A stretch of 64,000 bases of DNA from Glycocaulis abyssi (GTDB lineage: Bacteria > Pseudomonadota > Alphaproteobacteria > Caulobacterales > Maricaulaceae): positions 2,691,001 to 2,755,000 of the forward strand of contig NZ_CP163421.1 of assembly GCF_041429775.1 (NCBI RefSeq). Reading direction: 5' to 3'. A program made the translations under genes and the position numbers. Position 1 is the stretch's first letter. The number at the start of each line of letters is the position of its first letter. Under the pieces are notes generated by a model. The model was not told where the DNA came from, searched no databases, and saw only the letters and a list, made by a program, of their open reading frames with translations. Below are positions 18,224 to 26,669 of this stretch, piece by piece.

Positions 18224-18625
18224 TTATTGGGGCTGACCCGTCTGGGCAGCGGCCTGCGCATTGATGCGCTCGGCCAGTTCAGGGTCAGTCTGCGAGCCTG
18301 CCGCGATGGCAGTATATTCCTCAACGCTGAGCCCGCTCTGCTCAACTGCGGACTGCATTTCACCCTGGGCTTCCTGTTGGACGGCCATGGCGGCTTCCTC
18401 GCTCTGGGCGGCATCCAGCTGGGGCTGATAGGTCTGGATAATCATGTTCACGCTCTGCACCGCGGTGATATAGGCGCTGATCTGCTCATCGGTCACGCTG
18501 GCGGACTCTGCCGGGGCGGGCTGCTGCATCTGCGCGCCATCCTGCTGGGCAAAAGCGGCCGGCACGGAGGCACCAGCGGCGAACATGGTCGATGCCAGTA
18601 CGGCTGTCAGGAACGATTTCTTCAT
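18224..18625 (-). CDS. DUF4168-like secreted protein, probable stress gene
   Basis: A 133-residue exported protein. Signal peptide MKKSFLTAVLASTMFAAGASVPAAFA is cleaved before QQDG. The mature part is a Gln/Ala/Glu-rich helical protein with the DUF4168-type segments SVTDEQISAYITAVQSVN and GLSVEEYTAIAAGSQTDPELAERI. Function is unknown. ATG 18625 is placed seven bases after AAAGGA; ATG 18631, two codons upstream, is an alternative. An EcfG-type promoter sits about 50 bases before the start, so it is likely part of the general stress regulon. It ends at a strong hairpin shared with the convergent phosphatase gene. Confidence 0.75.
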   Translation of the reverse strand: MKKSFLTAVLASTMFAAGASVPAAFAQQDGAQMQQPAPAESASVTDEQISAYITAVQSVNMIIQTYQPQLDAAQSEEAAMAVQQEAQGEMQSAVEQSGLSVEEYTAIAAGSQTDPELAERINAQAAAQTGQPQ

Positions 18626-18682
18626 GGACATGTCCTTTCCCGGTTGCGGAAAATTAAGCGCCTGATCGCGCGGTGAGGAACG

Positions 18683-18710
18683 GGAACGTTTCAAGTAATA
18701 ACATCGTTCC
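18683..18710. promoter_or_regulatory. Symmetric EcfG-type promoter, reads in both directions
   Basis: On the plus strand GGAAC (18683-18687), 17 bases, CGTT (18705-18708). On the minus strand GGAAC (18710-18706), 17 bases, CGTT (18688-18685). Both match the EcfG/SigT consensus GGAAC-N16/17-CGTT. The minus reading suits the DUF4168 gene. The plus reading has no annotated gene ahead, only an AT-rich stretch ending in a terminator hairpin. Confidence 0.6.
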
Positions 18711-18714
18711 ATAT

Positions 18715-18930
18715 AATTCGCACCATATACACTGCATCTTATAAATTTTTGTCCGGACTAAGCTTTATTACAGAATTGTAATGAGTGAGTATCAAATTGA
18801 ATTTTCCGCATTTATGATGTCTCTTAATCGAACGTGAGTTCATTCCCGTCGGGATTAGCCGGGTGTGCAGCCAGCGTCTGGAGGGTGTTGGCCAGACATG
18901 AAAAAGCCCGCCGCAGAACGGCGGGCTTTT
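18715..18930 (+). ncRNA. Candidate stress-induced RNA (about 215 nt), hypothetical
   Basis: The plus half of the symmetric EcfG-type promoter would start transcription near 18715. A strong hairpin with TTTT ends it at 18930. The interval is unusually AT-rich for this genome and holds no long reading frame; the best is an 18-codon ORF at 18781-18837 without a ribosome site. It may be a small regulatory RNA, or the plus half may simply be a by-product of the symmetry. No RNA family is recognised. Confidence 0.25.
18901..18930. terminator. Bidirectional terminator downstream of folE
   Basis: GCCCGCCG at 18906-18913, loop CAGAA, CGGCGGGC at 18919-18926, flanked by AAAAA on the left and TTTT on the right. 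It therefore works for the minus-strand folE transcript and for any plus-strand RNA. Confidence 0.8.
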
Positions 18931-18953
18931 CACTGTTAGCAGGACCTGTGAGC

Positions 18954-19589
18954 CTATCTCTTCGACTGTTCGCACAGGCGCATGAAGCGCTCGCGCAGTT
19001 CCGGATTGGCCTTGAACTCGCCAGTGAAGGTGGTGGTGATGGTGGAGACGTGCGGGTGATGGACGCCGCGCGTCGTCATGCACTGGTGCTTGGCATCCAC
19101 AAACACGGCCACGCCGCGCGGTGCCATCGCATCATTGATGGCATCGGCGATCTGCGCGGTCATCGTCTCTTGCGTCTGCAGTCGCTTGGAGAAGGCTTCG
19201 ACCACTTTGGCGATCTTGGAGATGCCGACCACCGCACGGTCCGGCAGATAGGCGACGCACGCCGTGCCGAGGATCGGGGCCATGTGGTGCTCGCAATGGC
19301 TCTCCACATCGATATGGGTGAGCATGACCATGTCGTCATAGCCTTGCACATCCTCAAAGCGCTTGCCGAGGATTTTGCCCGGGTCTTCGTGATAGCCACG
19401 GAACCATTCTTCATAGGCTTTGACCACGCGCTTGGGCGTTTCGATCAGGCCCTCGCGGCGGGGGTCATCACCGGCCCAGCGCAGCAGGGTCCGCACGGCC
19501 TCTTCGGCCTCCTCGCGGCTGGGGCGCTGAACAGGTTCAAGTATGTCGGCGGCGGCGCCGAGGTCGGTTTTTTTCACAATCGCGTCCAT
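18954..19589 (-). CDS. folE: GTP cyclohydrolase I
   Basis: A 211-residue enzyme that converts GTP to dihydroneopterin triphosphate, the first step of tetrahydrofolate synthesis. Key residues are visible: zinc ligands in VESHCEHHMAPILG and CMTTRGVHHPH, the substrate loop YLPDRAVVGISKIAKVV, and the C-terminal NPELRERFMRLC. The N-terminal 25 residues are a variable extension. It is monocistronic, ends at a strong terminator, and is divergent from cysS with a 327-base gap. Confidence 0.95.
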   Translation of the reverse strand: MDAIVKKTDLGAAADILEPVQRPSREEAEEAVRTLLRWAGDDPRREGLIETPKRVVKAYEEWFRGYHEDPGKILGKRFEDVQGYDDMVMLTHIDVESHCEHHMAPILGTACVAYLPDRAVVGISKIAKVVEAFSKRLQTQETMTAQIADAINDAMAPRGVAVFVDAKHQCMTTRGVHHPHVSTITTTFTGEFKANPELRERFMRLCEQSKR

Positions 19590-19916
19590 GAAGGGCGGAT
19601 CCTTTCGTTGTCGGGTCCCGGCCAGCGCCTTGCGGCGTGGCCGGTATAGTGCCGGTTTCCGGATCCAGCGGCGGGGCGGGCTTTTGGAAGGCCCTTGTCA
19701 CGTGCTCCAGCGCCGGGTCTTGCAGTCCGGTGGAAAAGGCCATCGTTCCCCGTGGGCTGCACTGCATATATGGCGTCATTTTGCGGTTTCCACTGCGCCA
19801 TGACGACTTTTCCCTTCTATCGCGCCTGCCGCGTTGTCACAAGCATGTGAGACCAGTGTGCGCCGGACGCTGCTTTGGGGCTGCGCAATCCGCGTGCTTA
19901 AGCTACATAGCCGCCT
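19590..19916. other. Intergenic region between folE and cysS
   Basis: This 327-base gap should contain the divergent promoters of folE and cysS. Short reading frames here lack ribosome sites or recognisable products. GGCCAGCGCCTTGCGGCGTGGCC at 19620-19642 can form a stem-loop in the folE leader. No riboswitch or tRNA was recognised. Confidence 0.5.
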
Positions 19917-21317
19917 ATGAGCGATATAATCCTTTACGACACCGCCAGCCGGAGCCGCCGCCGCTTCGTTCCCGAGAATCCTGAGCGGGTAACGATGTAT
20001 GTGTGCGGACCCACGGTGTATGGACCGGCCCATATCGGCAATTTCCGCCCTGCCGTGGTGTTTGATGTGCTCTTTCGCCTGCTGCGCGAGGTCTATGGCG
20101 CAGATCATGTGCTCTATGCGCGCAATTTCACCGATGTCGATGACAAGATAAACGCGGCGGCCGCCAGCGAAGGCGTTGATATTTCGGTGATTACCGAGCG
20201 CTTCACCAAGATCTACCATTCCGACAGCGATGCGCTGGGCATTATGCGCCCGACCTTCGAGCCGACCGCGACCGGGCATATGGCCGAGATCATCGAGACG
20301 ATTGATACGCTGATAAAGGCCGGTCACGCCTATGCGGCGGAGGGCCATGTCCTGTTCGCGGTGGACAAGTGCGATGACTATGGCGCGCTCTCGCGGCGCA
20401 GCCAGGACGACATGATTGCCGGCGCGCGCGTTGAAGTGGCGCCTTACAAGAAAAACCCGGCCGATTTTGTGCTGTGGAAGCCTTCGAAAGAGGACGAGCC
20501 GGTCTGGCAGAGCCCGTTCGGGCCGGGCCGTCCGGGCTGGCATACCGAATGCGTGGCGATGATCGGCGCGGCGCTGGGGCCGTCCATCGATATTCATGGC
20601 GGGGGTATGGATCTGGTCTTTCCTCACCATGAGAATGAGGTGGCGCAGGCCAAATGCCTGCATCATGACGGCCCGCTGGCGCGCTACTGGGTGCATAACG
20701 GCTTTGTCTCGATGGACGCTGAGAAGATGTCCAAGTCGCTCGGCAATATCATCCGGCCGAGCGAGCTGCTCGCGCGCGGAGTGAAGGGCGAGGTGATCCG
20801 CTATGGCCTCCTTTCCGGCCATTACCGCGCCCCGCTGGACTGGACCGACAGGCTGATCGAGCAGAGCCGCAAGTCTCTCGACCGGCTCTATGGCGTGCTG
20901 CGCCGCTTGAGCGACGTCGAGGCTGCGGATGTGCCTGTACCGGCATCCGTGCTCGAAGCGCTGGGCGATGACATCAACACGCCCAAAGCCTTTGCGGCCC
21001 TGTTTGAAATTCTTGCCCGCGCCAACAAGGCCGAGGCGCGCGAGGAGCAGGCCGCCGCCAAAGGCGAATTGCTGGCAGCTGGCCGGGTGCTGGGCCTGTT
21101 GCAGGCTGATCCCGATAGCTGGTTTGGGCTCGACAGCATCGATGCGGACCGGCGTGCTGAAATCGATGCCTTGCTAAACGAGCGGCAGGCCGCCCGTGTG
21201 GCGAAAGACTTTGCCAAAGCCGACGCCCTGCGGACGCAGATCGATGCTCTGGGCGTGCTGGTGGATGATACGCCCGAAGGCCCGGTATGGCGGATGAAGG
21301 CGGTAGAGGAGGCGTAG
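19917..21317 (+). CDS. cysS: Cysteinyl-tRNA synthetase
   Basis: A 466-residue class I aminoacyl-tRNA synthetase. The HIGH motif appears as HIGN in CGPTVYGPAHIGNFRP, with its zinc cysteine just before. The segment WHTECVAMIGAALG and HHENEVAQAKC supply further zinc ligands. The KMSKS loop is EKMSKSLGNI. The C-terminal DALR helical region ends near VDDTPEGPVWRM. Length and all catalytic motifs are normal. A short gap separates it from the Fe-S scaffold-like gene and yidD, which probably share its transcript. Confidence 0.96.
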   Translation: MSDIILYDTASRSRRRFVPENPERVTMYVCGPTVYGPAHIGNFRPAVVFDVLFRLLREVYGADHVLYARNFTDVDDKINAAAASEGVDISVITERFTKIYHSDSDALGIMRPTFEPTATGHMAEIIETIDTLIKAGHAYAAEGHVLFAVDKCDDYGALSRRSQDDMIAGARVEVAPYKKNPADFVLWKPSKEDEPVWQSPFGPGRPGWHTECVAMIGAALGPSIDIHGGGMDLVFPHHENEVAQAKCLHHDGPLARYWVHNGFVSMDAEKMSKSLGNIIRPSELLARGVKGEVIRYGLLSGHYRAPLDWTDRLIEQSRKSLDRLYGVLRRLSDVEAADVPVPASVLEALGDDINTPKAFAALFEILARANKAEAREEQAAAKGELLAAGRVLGLLQADPDSWFGLDSIDADRRAEIDALLNERQAARVAKDFAKADALRTQIDALGVLVDDTPEGPVWRMKAVEEA

Positions 21318-21325
21318 GCGCCGCC

Positions 21326-21760
21326 ATGACGACCGATCCCTATTCGCGCGACGTGATCGCCCTGGCGGCGTCGATCCCGCATCTCAGACGCCTTGAGGCG
21401 CCGCAGGCGAGTGTGCGCAAGGTTTCGCGCCTTTGCGGCTCGGAAGTAACGCTGGATATGAACGCCGCCGATGGCCGGGTCCGCGAGATTGGCTGGGATA
21501 TATCGGCCTGTGCGCTGGGGCAGGCATCGGCCAGCATTCTGGGTCAGCTCATTATCGGTGCGGACCGTGCCTTGCTCGCTGAAGGCGCCGATACGCTCAA
21601 CGCTCTGCTGAAAGGTATTCCGGTTCCGGACAATAGCCCGTTCATTGCCTTGCGCGCACTCGAACCGGCATCGGCCTATCCGGCCCGCCATGGCTCGATA
21701 AGACTGGCGTTTGACGCGGCGCTGGCGGCGTTCGACCAAGCCGGCCCCGGCGCGCAATAG
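21326..21760 (+). CDS. Iron-sulfur cluster assembly scaffold-like (IscU/SufU family) protein
   Basis: A 144-residue small protein with the NifU/IscU-N fold as seen in alphaproteobacteria. Conserved cysteines appear in SRLCGSEVTL and in ISACALGQASASILGQLIIG, but a third canonical cysteine is not obvious, so a scaffold role is inferred. The start is ATG 21326, nine bases after the cysS stop. It is followed after 12 bases by yidD. This scaffold-like/yidD pairing is common in the class. Confidence 0.72.
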   Translation: MTTDPYSRDVIALAASIPHLRRLEAPQASVRKVSRLCGSEVTLDMNAADGRVREIGWDISACALGQASASILGQLIIGADRALLAEGADTLNALLKGIPVPDNSPFIALRALEPASAYPARHGSIRLAFDAALAAFDQAGPGAQ

Positions 21761-21772
21761 AGCCAGACTGTC

Positions 21773-22093
21773 ATGTGTTGTCAGAAAAAAACCGTCCGGA
21801 CGCCCACAAAGTGGATTGGAATCGCGGCCGTCACGGCCTACAGGTGGACTCTCTCGCCGGTGTTTTACGCTTTTGGTGTGCGATGCCGGCACGAACCGAG
21901 TTGTTCGCTTTACGCCATGGACGCCATCACGGCGCAGGGTCTGTGGCGGGGGGGATGGCTGGCGCTGGGCCGTATCGGCCGGTGCAGGCCGGGAGGGACG
22001 CACGGGTATGATCCGGCACCGCTGGAGCCTGTCGGCGTGCCATGGTGGAAAATCTGGGCATTCCGGGGAACGCCCGGAGTGCCGCCGGAGTAG
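21773..22093 (+). CDS. yidD: Membrane protein insertion efficiency factor YidD
   Basis: A 106-residue YidD (DUF37) protein. An amphipathic N-terminal region (IGIAAVTAYRWTLSPVF) precedes the cysteine-containing core CRHEPSCSLYAMDAI, and the segment GRIGRCRPGGTHGYDPAP matches the family end. YidD sits on the inner face of the membrane and aids insertion by YidC. The usual P-x-CR-x-x-PTCS motif here reads VRCRHEPSCSLY. The C-terminal extension VGVPWWKIWAFRGTPGVPPE is slightly longer than average. Confidence 0.9.
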   Translation: MCCQKKTVRTPTKWIGIAAVTAYRWTLSPVFYAFGVRCRHEPSCSLYAMDAITAQGLWRGGWLALGRIGRCRPGGTHGYDPAPLEPVGVPWWKIWAFRGTPGVPPE

Positions 22094-22127
22094 ATGAGCT
22101 GCAACAAGCAGCCAGCGTGGGGTCGTG

Positions 22128-23063
22128 ATGAGTTCGGGGGGACGCATAAGCGCGGTGATGGTCAGCTACCGGACCGGTCCGGTCCTGTTTGACTCGATCC
22201 GCTCGGTCCTCAGTGACCCGGACATTCATGAGCTAGTGCTCGTCAATCATGACAATCCCACCAATGTCACCGTGCGTCTGGATACGATGGCGGCGGCAGA
22301 GCCGCGTCTGACTGTCATTCATACCGGGGCCAATCTGGGCTTTGGCAAGGGGTGCAATATCGGCGCGCGCGCGGCGGCAGGTGATTACATATTGCTGCTG
22401 AACCCCGACACGCTGATCGCGCGCGGCGCGGCGAGGATCATGGTCACCACCGCGCAAGGTCTGCCGCCGGTGTCCATTGTGGGTGCCCGCATTCTGAATA
22501 CGGATGGTAGCGAGCAACGCGGCGGACGCCGGGGCGGCCTTACCTTGATGTCAGCCCTGCTCAGCTTTACCGGCCTTGCCCGCATCCTGCCCGGCGTGCG
22601 CGATTTTCACCGGGAGGAAGAACCCTTGCCGGCCGGGCCCGTGGAGGCCCCGTCCGTATCCGGCGCGGCCATGCTGATGACCCGTGAGACTTATCGCGCG
22701 CTGAATGGCTTTGATGAGCGCTATTTCCTCCATGTGGAGGATATCGATATCTGCGAGCGTGCTCGCCGGATGGGGGGCAAAATCGTGTTCGAGCCACGCG
22801 CGGCCTTTGTCCATGTCGGTTCCACCAGCTCGGCCAATATCCTGCTTGTGGAGTGGTACAAGGCCAAGGGGCTGAACCTGTTTTTCCGTACCTATTCAGG
22901 CCCGGTCGGCCAGCTGGTCCTTGTTGTTGCCGGACCGCTGATGACGATGGCGCTTCTCGGCCGTGCGGTGCTCATCCGCGCGAGTGCGCGTGCCTTGCAG
23001 GCCCGCAGCCGGCTGCGGGCGCGTGTGCGTCTCGCCCAGCGCCGGCGCAATTCCGGGAACTAG
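22128..23063 (+). CDS. Family 2 glycosyltransferase (rhamnosyltransferase-like)
   Basis: A 311-residue GT-A fold enzyme. VMVSYRTGPVLFDSIRSVL begins the Rossmann-like domain, NLGFGKGCNIGARAA and LLNPDTLIA form the DxD-like nucleotide-sugar site, and VEAPSVSGAAMLMTRETYR plus YFLHVEDIDICERARRMG carry the catalytic ED motif typical of WbbL-like enzymes. One hydrophobic helix near the C-terminus suggests membrane association. It should transfer a deoxyhexose or similar sugar to an envelope glycan. ATG 22128 is preferred over GTG 22125. Two other glycosyltransferases lie within 3 kb. Confidence 0.85.
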   Translation: MSSGGRISAVMVSYRTGPVLFDSIRSVLSDPDIHELVLVNHDNPTNVTVRLDTMAAAEPRLTVIHTGANLGFGKGCNIGARAAAGDYILLLNPDTLIARGAARIMVTTAQGLPPVSIVGARILNTDGSEQRGGRRGGLTLMSALLSFTGLARILPGVRDFHREEEPLPAGPVEAPSVSGAAMLMTRETYRALNGFDERYFLHVEDIDICERARRMGGKIVFEPRAAFVHVGSTSSANILLVEWYKAKGLNLFFRTYSGPVGQLVLVVAGPLMTMALLGRAVLIRASARALQARSRLRARVRLAQRRRNSGN

Positions 23064-23965
23064 GTTTTCGCCGGAAATCCGCCAGCTTTCGCGAGTGCCG
23101 ACGCAACCGGGTGCCTGAGCGCCTCGTTTTCCAGCCAGCGTGCGACCGAGATCATCCGGTCAAGGTCAATGCCGGTATCAAACCCGGCGCGTTCGAGCAT
23201 GTAGACGACATCTTCGGTGGCCACATTGCCCGTGGCACGCGGGGCAAACGGACAGCCGCCAATTCCGCCTGCTGAAGCATCGATAATGGTGACACCGTTC
23301 TGCACGGCGGCGTGGATGTTCGCCAGCGCCGTATTGCGGGTATTGTGGAAGTGCAGGCGCAGTTTCAGCGATGGCGCGGCATCGCGCACAATCCTTATGG
23401 CGCGCTCCACATCCCACGGCGTGGCCACTCCGATCGTATCGCCGAGCGCAAACTCTGTCGCGCCAGCGGCCGCTGCGCGCGCGGCCAGCAGCCCCAGAAT
23501 GGCCGGGTCCACCTCGCCATCGAACGGATCGCCAAATGCTACCGAAACGGTGGCCGATAGCGGGATCTGCGCGTCGTGGGCGAGCGGCGCAATGCGGTCC
23601 AGAAGGTCCGCGGTTTCTTCCGGCGTCGCGTTCTGGTTGGCCTTGCCGAAGCCCTCAGAGGCTACCAGCACATAGTTGATCTCGTCGCAGCGTGCTTCAA
23701 TAGCCCGGCGCATGCCGCGCTCATTCAGGGCCAGACCGATATAGGAGACGCCGCGCCCGCGGGGTACAGCCTCCATGATCTCGGCAGAATCGGCCATGGC
23801 CGGGACAAGCTTGGGATTGACGAAGCTGGCCGCTTCCATGCGCTTCACGCCCGCCGCGATGAGCCGGTCGATGAAGTCCAGCTTTACCGGTGTGGTCAGC
23901 AGCGTCTTGTCATTTTGCAGGCCGTCGCGCGGGCCGACCTCAACGATCTCAATAATTCGGCTCAT
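23060..23965 (-). CDS. Hydroxymethylglutaryl-CoA lyase
   Basis: A 301-residue TIM-barrel lyase that splits HMG-CoA to acetoacetate and acetyl-CoA at the end of leucine breakdown. Signature residues are in EVGPRDGLQNDK (metal and substrate Asp/Arg), the barrel strand FALGDTIGVATPWDV, LRLHFHNTRNTALANIHAA (His ligands) and the catalytic cysteine loop GGIGGCPFAPRATGNVATED. ATG 23965 overlaps the stop of the upstream glycosyltransferase gene (ATGA), so it is translationally coupled to it. No other leucine-degradation gene is nearby. Confidence 0.93.
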   Translation of the reverse strand: MSRIIEIVEVGPRDGLQNDKTLLTTPVKLDFIDRLIAAGVKRMEAASFVNPKLVPAMADSAEIMEAVPRGRGVSYIGLALNERGMRRAIEARCDEINYVLVASEGFGKANQNATPEETADLLDRIAPLAHDAQIPLSATVSVAFGDPFDGEVDPAILGLLAARAAAAGATEFALGDTIGVATPWDVERAIRIVRDAAPSLKLRLHFHNTRNTALANIHAAVQNGVTIIDASAGGIGGCPFAPRATGNVATEDVVYMLERAGFDTGIDLDRMISVARWLENEALRHPVASALAKAGGFPAKT

Positions 23966-25677
23966 GGCTGGCCTGGCTCCTGAAATGGCGTGCAATCGCC
24001 TGTGCGGGCGATCAGCAGGGATGTGGCGCGTCCGCGAGAATAGTTAAAGCCCGCAACCTCGCCGATGGCGCAAGCCTCGCTGCGCAATCCCTCGACAAAG
24101 TTGTCTGCGCGTTCGCGCTCCGGGCTGTCTGCGGCAGGCAGGCGCGAGAGATCGACAATGACGAGCTGCTCGGCGGAAAAATCGCTGGCCGTTGCGGCAA
24201 GCCCTTCAGCATCCATCAGGGCGATATCGCTGCGCAGCGCGAAAGCAAGGCTCGGCTCAGTATAGCTGGACACAAGCGCCGTATCGGGCGCCAGCCAGCC
24301 CTGCGCATGGATCAGGGCGGCTGCGTCGCGTGATGGGGATAGCGAGGTGGCAGGCGCGATAATCCCGCGCCCTGCCGCCTGCCAGACCAGCCCGGCCACC
24401 ACCGCGCACGCCACAGCTGCGCCGGCTTTTGAGCGCGCAGCCAGCACGACAGCGCCAATTGCCGCGGCAATCAGAATTGCTGCCAGCAGCGATGCTAGCA
24501 GAACGGGTCCGTCATACTGGTGGCTGAGAAAGAAAAGGATCGCGCCTAGAACAAGGCCCGCCACGATCATCAGGCCAGCGCCCAGCCAGCGCCAGAGCGC
24601 CGGTGTTTCGCCCCAGGCCATGACGCCCCACGCCGCAAACACCGCCAGCGCCGGATAGGCCGGGAGCACATAATGCGGCAGCTTGGTGGGCAGTAGTTCA
24701 AAGACGATCCAGAAGGGTATGCTCATCATGATGAGCATCCGCGCGGCGGTCGCGTGCTCTCCGCCGGACCGTATGGCAGAAATGCCAGCGCGAAGCCCTG
24801 AGGGCAGGAAGAGGATGGCCGGGAAGAAGAGGAAGCTCAGCAGAAGAATATGATAGCCCGGCAATCCGCCATGGCTTTCATGGCCGGTGACGAGCTTGGG
24901 TCCGAGATCATCGCCCAGCGCTTCGCGCAGGAAATCGCCGTCGGTCGCGATCTGCACCGAGATCAGCCAGGGCATGAGGATCAGCGCCGCCAGCACAGGG
25001 CCGGGCCAGAAGGCGAGTGGCCGCAACCAGTTCCAGCGCTGTTCCCACAGCGCCAGACCGATAGCCGCCAGCGCCACAGCCATCGGCGTCACTGGCCCTT
25101 TGACCAGCGCGCCGAGCGCCATCAGCACCCAGAGCGCGATAGCCCAGCGTTTTGCTGTTTCCGGCGGGCCTGTGCGCAGCCGGGCCAGCGCGTAAAGCGC
25201 CCAGACAGTGAGCCCGGCCAGCATGGCGTCGGTCTTGGCGATGCCGCTTTCCACGCCCAGAAGCACGCTGGCACCCAGCAGCACGCCGGCATAAAGGCCC
25301 GCCGGATGACCCAGCAGCCGATTGCCCAGGGCCAGCGTGCCAAGCGCGGCAAGCACGGCGCCCAGCGTTGATGCGAGCCGCCAGGCCCAGATCTGGCGGT
25401 TCTCCAGCGCGCCGCTAATGGCTTCGCCTGCCGAGACCGTGGCCAGCTGCATCCAGTGTATGCCGACCGGCTTCTTGTTGCGGTCTTCATCGAGAAAGCT
25501 GATGCGGACAAAATCGCGCGTCTCCAGCATCTGGGCGGTGGCTTGCGCAAAGCGCGCCTCATCGCGGTCCATCACTGGCAGGGTGAAAATTCCTGCCAGA
25601 GAGGCTATCAGCATGGCGGCCAGTACCCCAATCCAGGCACGGCCCGGCTGGCGCAGTGATGAGATTAATCGGACCAT
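23962..25677 (-). CDS. Family 39 glycosyltransferase (ArnT/PMT-like) membrane protein
   Basis: A 571-residue polytopic inner-membrane protein of the ArnT/PMT GT-C type. The catalytic acidic pair follows the first helix in MDRDEARFAQATAQMLETRD. NKKPVGIHWMQLATVS matches the next conserved loop, and FWIVFELLPTKLPHYVLPAYP is the late motif of the ArnT group. About eleven helices are followed by a periplasmic C-terminal domain. Such enzymes move a sugar from a polyprenyl carrier to lipid A or another envelope acceptor. The divergent GT2 gene at 25805 could supply the polyprenyl-phosphate sugar. Confidence 0.87.
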   Translation of the reverse strand: MVRLISSLRQPGRAWIGVLAAMLIASLAGIFTLPVMDRDEARFAQATAQMLETRDFVRISFLDEDRNKKPVGIHWMQLATVSAGEAISGALENRQIWAWRLASTLGAVLAALGTLALGNRLLGHPAGLYAGVLLGASVLLGVESGIAKTDAMLAGLTVWALYALARLRTGPPETAKRWAIALWVLMALGALVKGPVTPMAVALAAIGLALWEQRWNWLRPLAFWPGPVLAALILMPWLISVQIATDGDFLREALGDDLGPKLVTGHESHGGLPGYHILLLSFLFFPAILFLPSGLRAGISAIRSGGEHATAARMLIMMSIPFWIVFELLPTKLPHYVLPAYPALAVFAAWGVMAWGETPALWRWLGAGLMIVAGLVLGAILFFLSHQYDGPVLLASLLAAILIAAAIGAVVLAARSKAGAAVACAVVAGLVWQAAGRGIIAPATSLSPSRDAAALIHAQGWLAPDTALVSSYTEPSLAFALRSDIALMDAEGLAATASDFSAEQLVIVDLSRLPAADSPERERADNFVEGLRSEACAIGEVAGFNYSRGRATSLLIARTGDCTPFQEPGQP

Positions 25678-25804
25678 GGCCGTTTACGCCTCCTGGCGCC
25701 CGCTCTTGCCTCTTGCATATTCAAGCTGGTGCGGGCCTCACTATTGGGTATGTATCGGGCTGCGTGCCCCTGCAAGCAGGGCGGCTGAAAGAAGGTAGGA
25801 TTTT

Positions 25805-26539
25805 ATGGCGTCTCGTGCACCGGCCATTTCGGTGGTCGTTCCGATGCATAATGAAGCGGGCAATGCGGGGGCGCTGGTTGGCGAGATCGCGCAGGCGCTC
25901 GCCGGGCATGATTTCGAAATCATCGCCGTCAATGATGCCAGCAGCGATGAGACGCTGGCTGAATTGCAGGGCGCCAAGGCCGGCGTGCCGCAGTTGCGGG
26001 TCATCAATCACCGCAGCAATGCCGGACAGTCCCGGGCGGTGCGTACAGGTTTTCTGGCGGCGCGCGGGTCCATTGTCTGTACGCTTGACGGCGATGGTCA
26101 GAACCCGCCCGGTGACCTGCCAGCGCTTGTGGCACAATTGACCCGGCCGGACGCGCCCGGCCAGCTGGCCATGGTCGGGGGTGAACGCGTCGGCCGTCAG
26201 GACAGCGCCTGGAAAAAGTTTGCGTCCCGGATTGGCAATGGCATACGCAAGCGCCTGCTCAATGATGATGCGAAGGATACTGGCTGCGGGATCAAGGTGA
26301 TGCGCCGCGAAGCGTATCTGTCCCTGCCCTATTTCGATCACCAGCACCGCTTCCTGCCGGCTCTGATGAAGCGCGAGGGCTACGCTGTCGAGTTTCATCC
26401 TGTAAGCCACAGGCCGCGGATCGCGGGAAAATCCAAATATACGAATATCGGACGTCTTTTTGCCTCTATCAGTGACATTATGGGGGTGATGTGGCTCAAT
26501 AGCCGTTCAAGGCAGACAGGCGGATGGGACGAAGTCTGA
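25805..26539 (+). CDS. Family 2 glycosyltransferase, dolichyl/polyprenyl-phosphate mannose synthase-like
   Basis: A 244-residue GT-A enzyme. ISVVVPMHNEAGNAGALVGE opens the domain, EIIAVNDASSDETL and VCTLDGDGQNPPGD carry the nucleotide-sugar and metal aspartates, and KDTGCGIKVMRREAY with HRFLPALMKREGY are typical of DPM1-like enzymes. No C-terminal membrane helices are present. It should load a sugar onto polyprenyl phosphate on the cytoplasmic face. The divergent GT39 enzyme is the natural partner that would use such a donor. ATG 25805 is 127 bases from that gene. Confidence 0.87.
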   Translation: MASRAPAISVVVPMHNEAGNAGALVGEIAQALAGHDFEIIAVNDASSDETLAELQGAKAGVPQLRVINHRSNAGQSRAVRTGFLAARGSIVCTLDGDGQNPPGDLPALVAQLTRPDAPGQLAMVGGERVGRQDSAWKKFASRIGNGIRKRLLNDDAKDTGCGIKVMRREAYLSLPYFDHQHRFLPALMKREGYAVEFHPVSHRPRIAGKSKYTNIGRLFASISDIMGVMWLNSRSRQTGGWDEV

Positions 26540-26669
26540 TACCTTCCTGCGCTGCCGGGTGAGGAGTGATACAATGCCAGGTTCTGCAGGTAGCGGCATT
26601 TTCATGGGGGCGCGGGCAGCCGAAAGGCACCGGCGTGGTGGCAATCAGCCAATAAGGAGGGGACTCTCC

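Noticed and set aside
19574-19801. Small open frames upstream of folE
   Set aside because: They lack ribosome sites, overlap each other in different frames, and resemble no family; the gap suits two divergent promoters.
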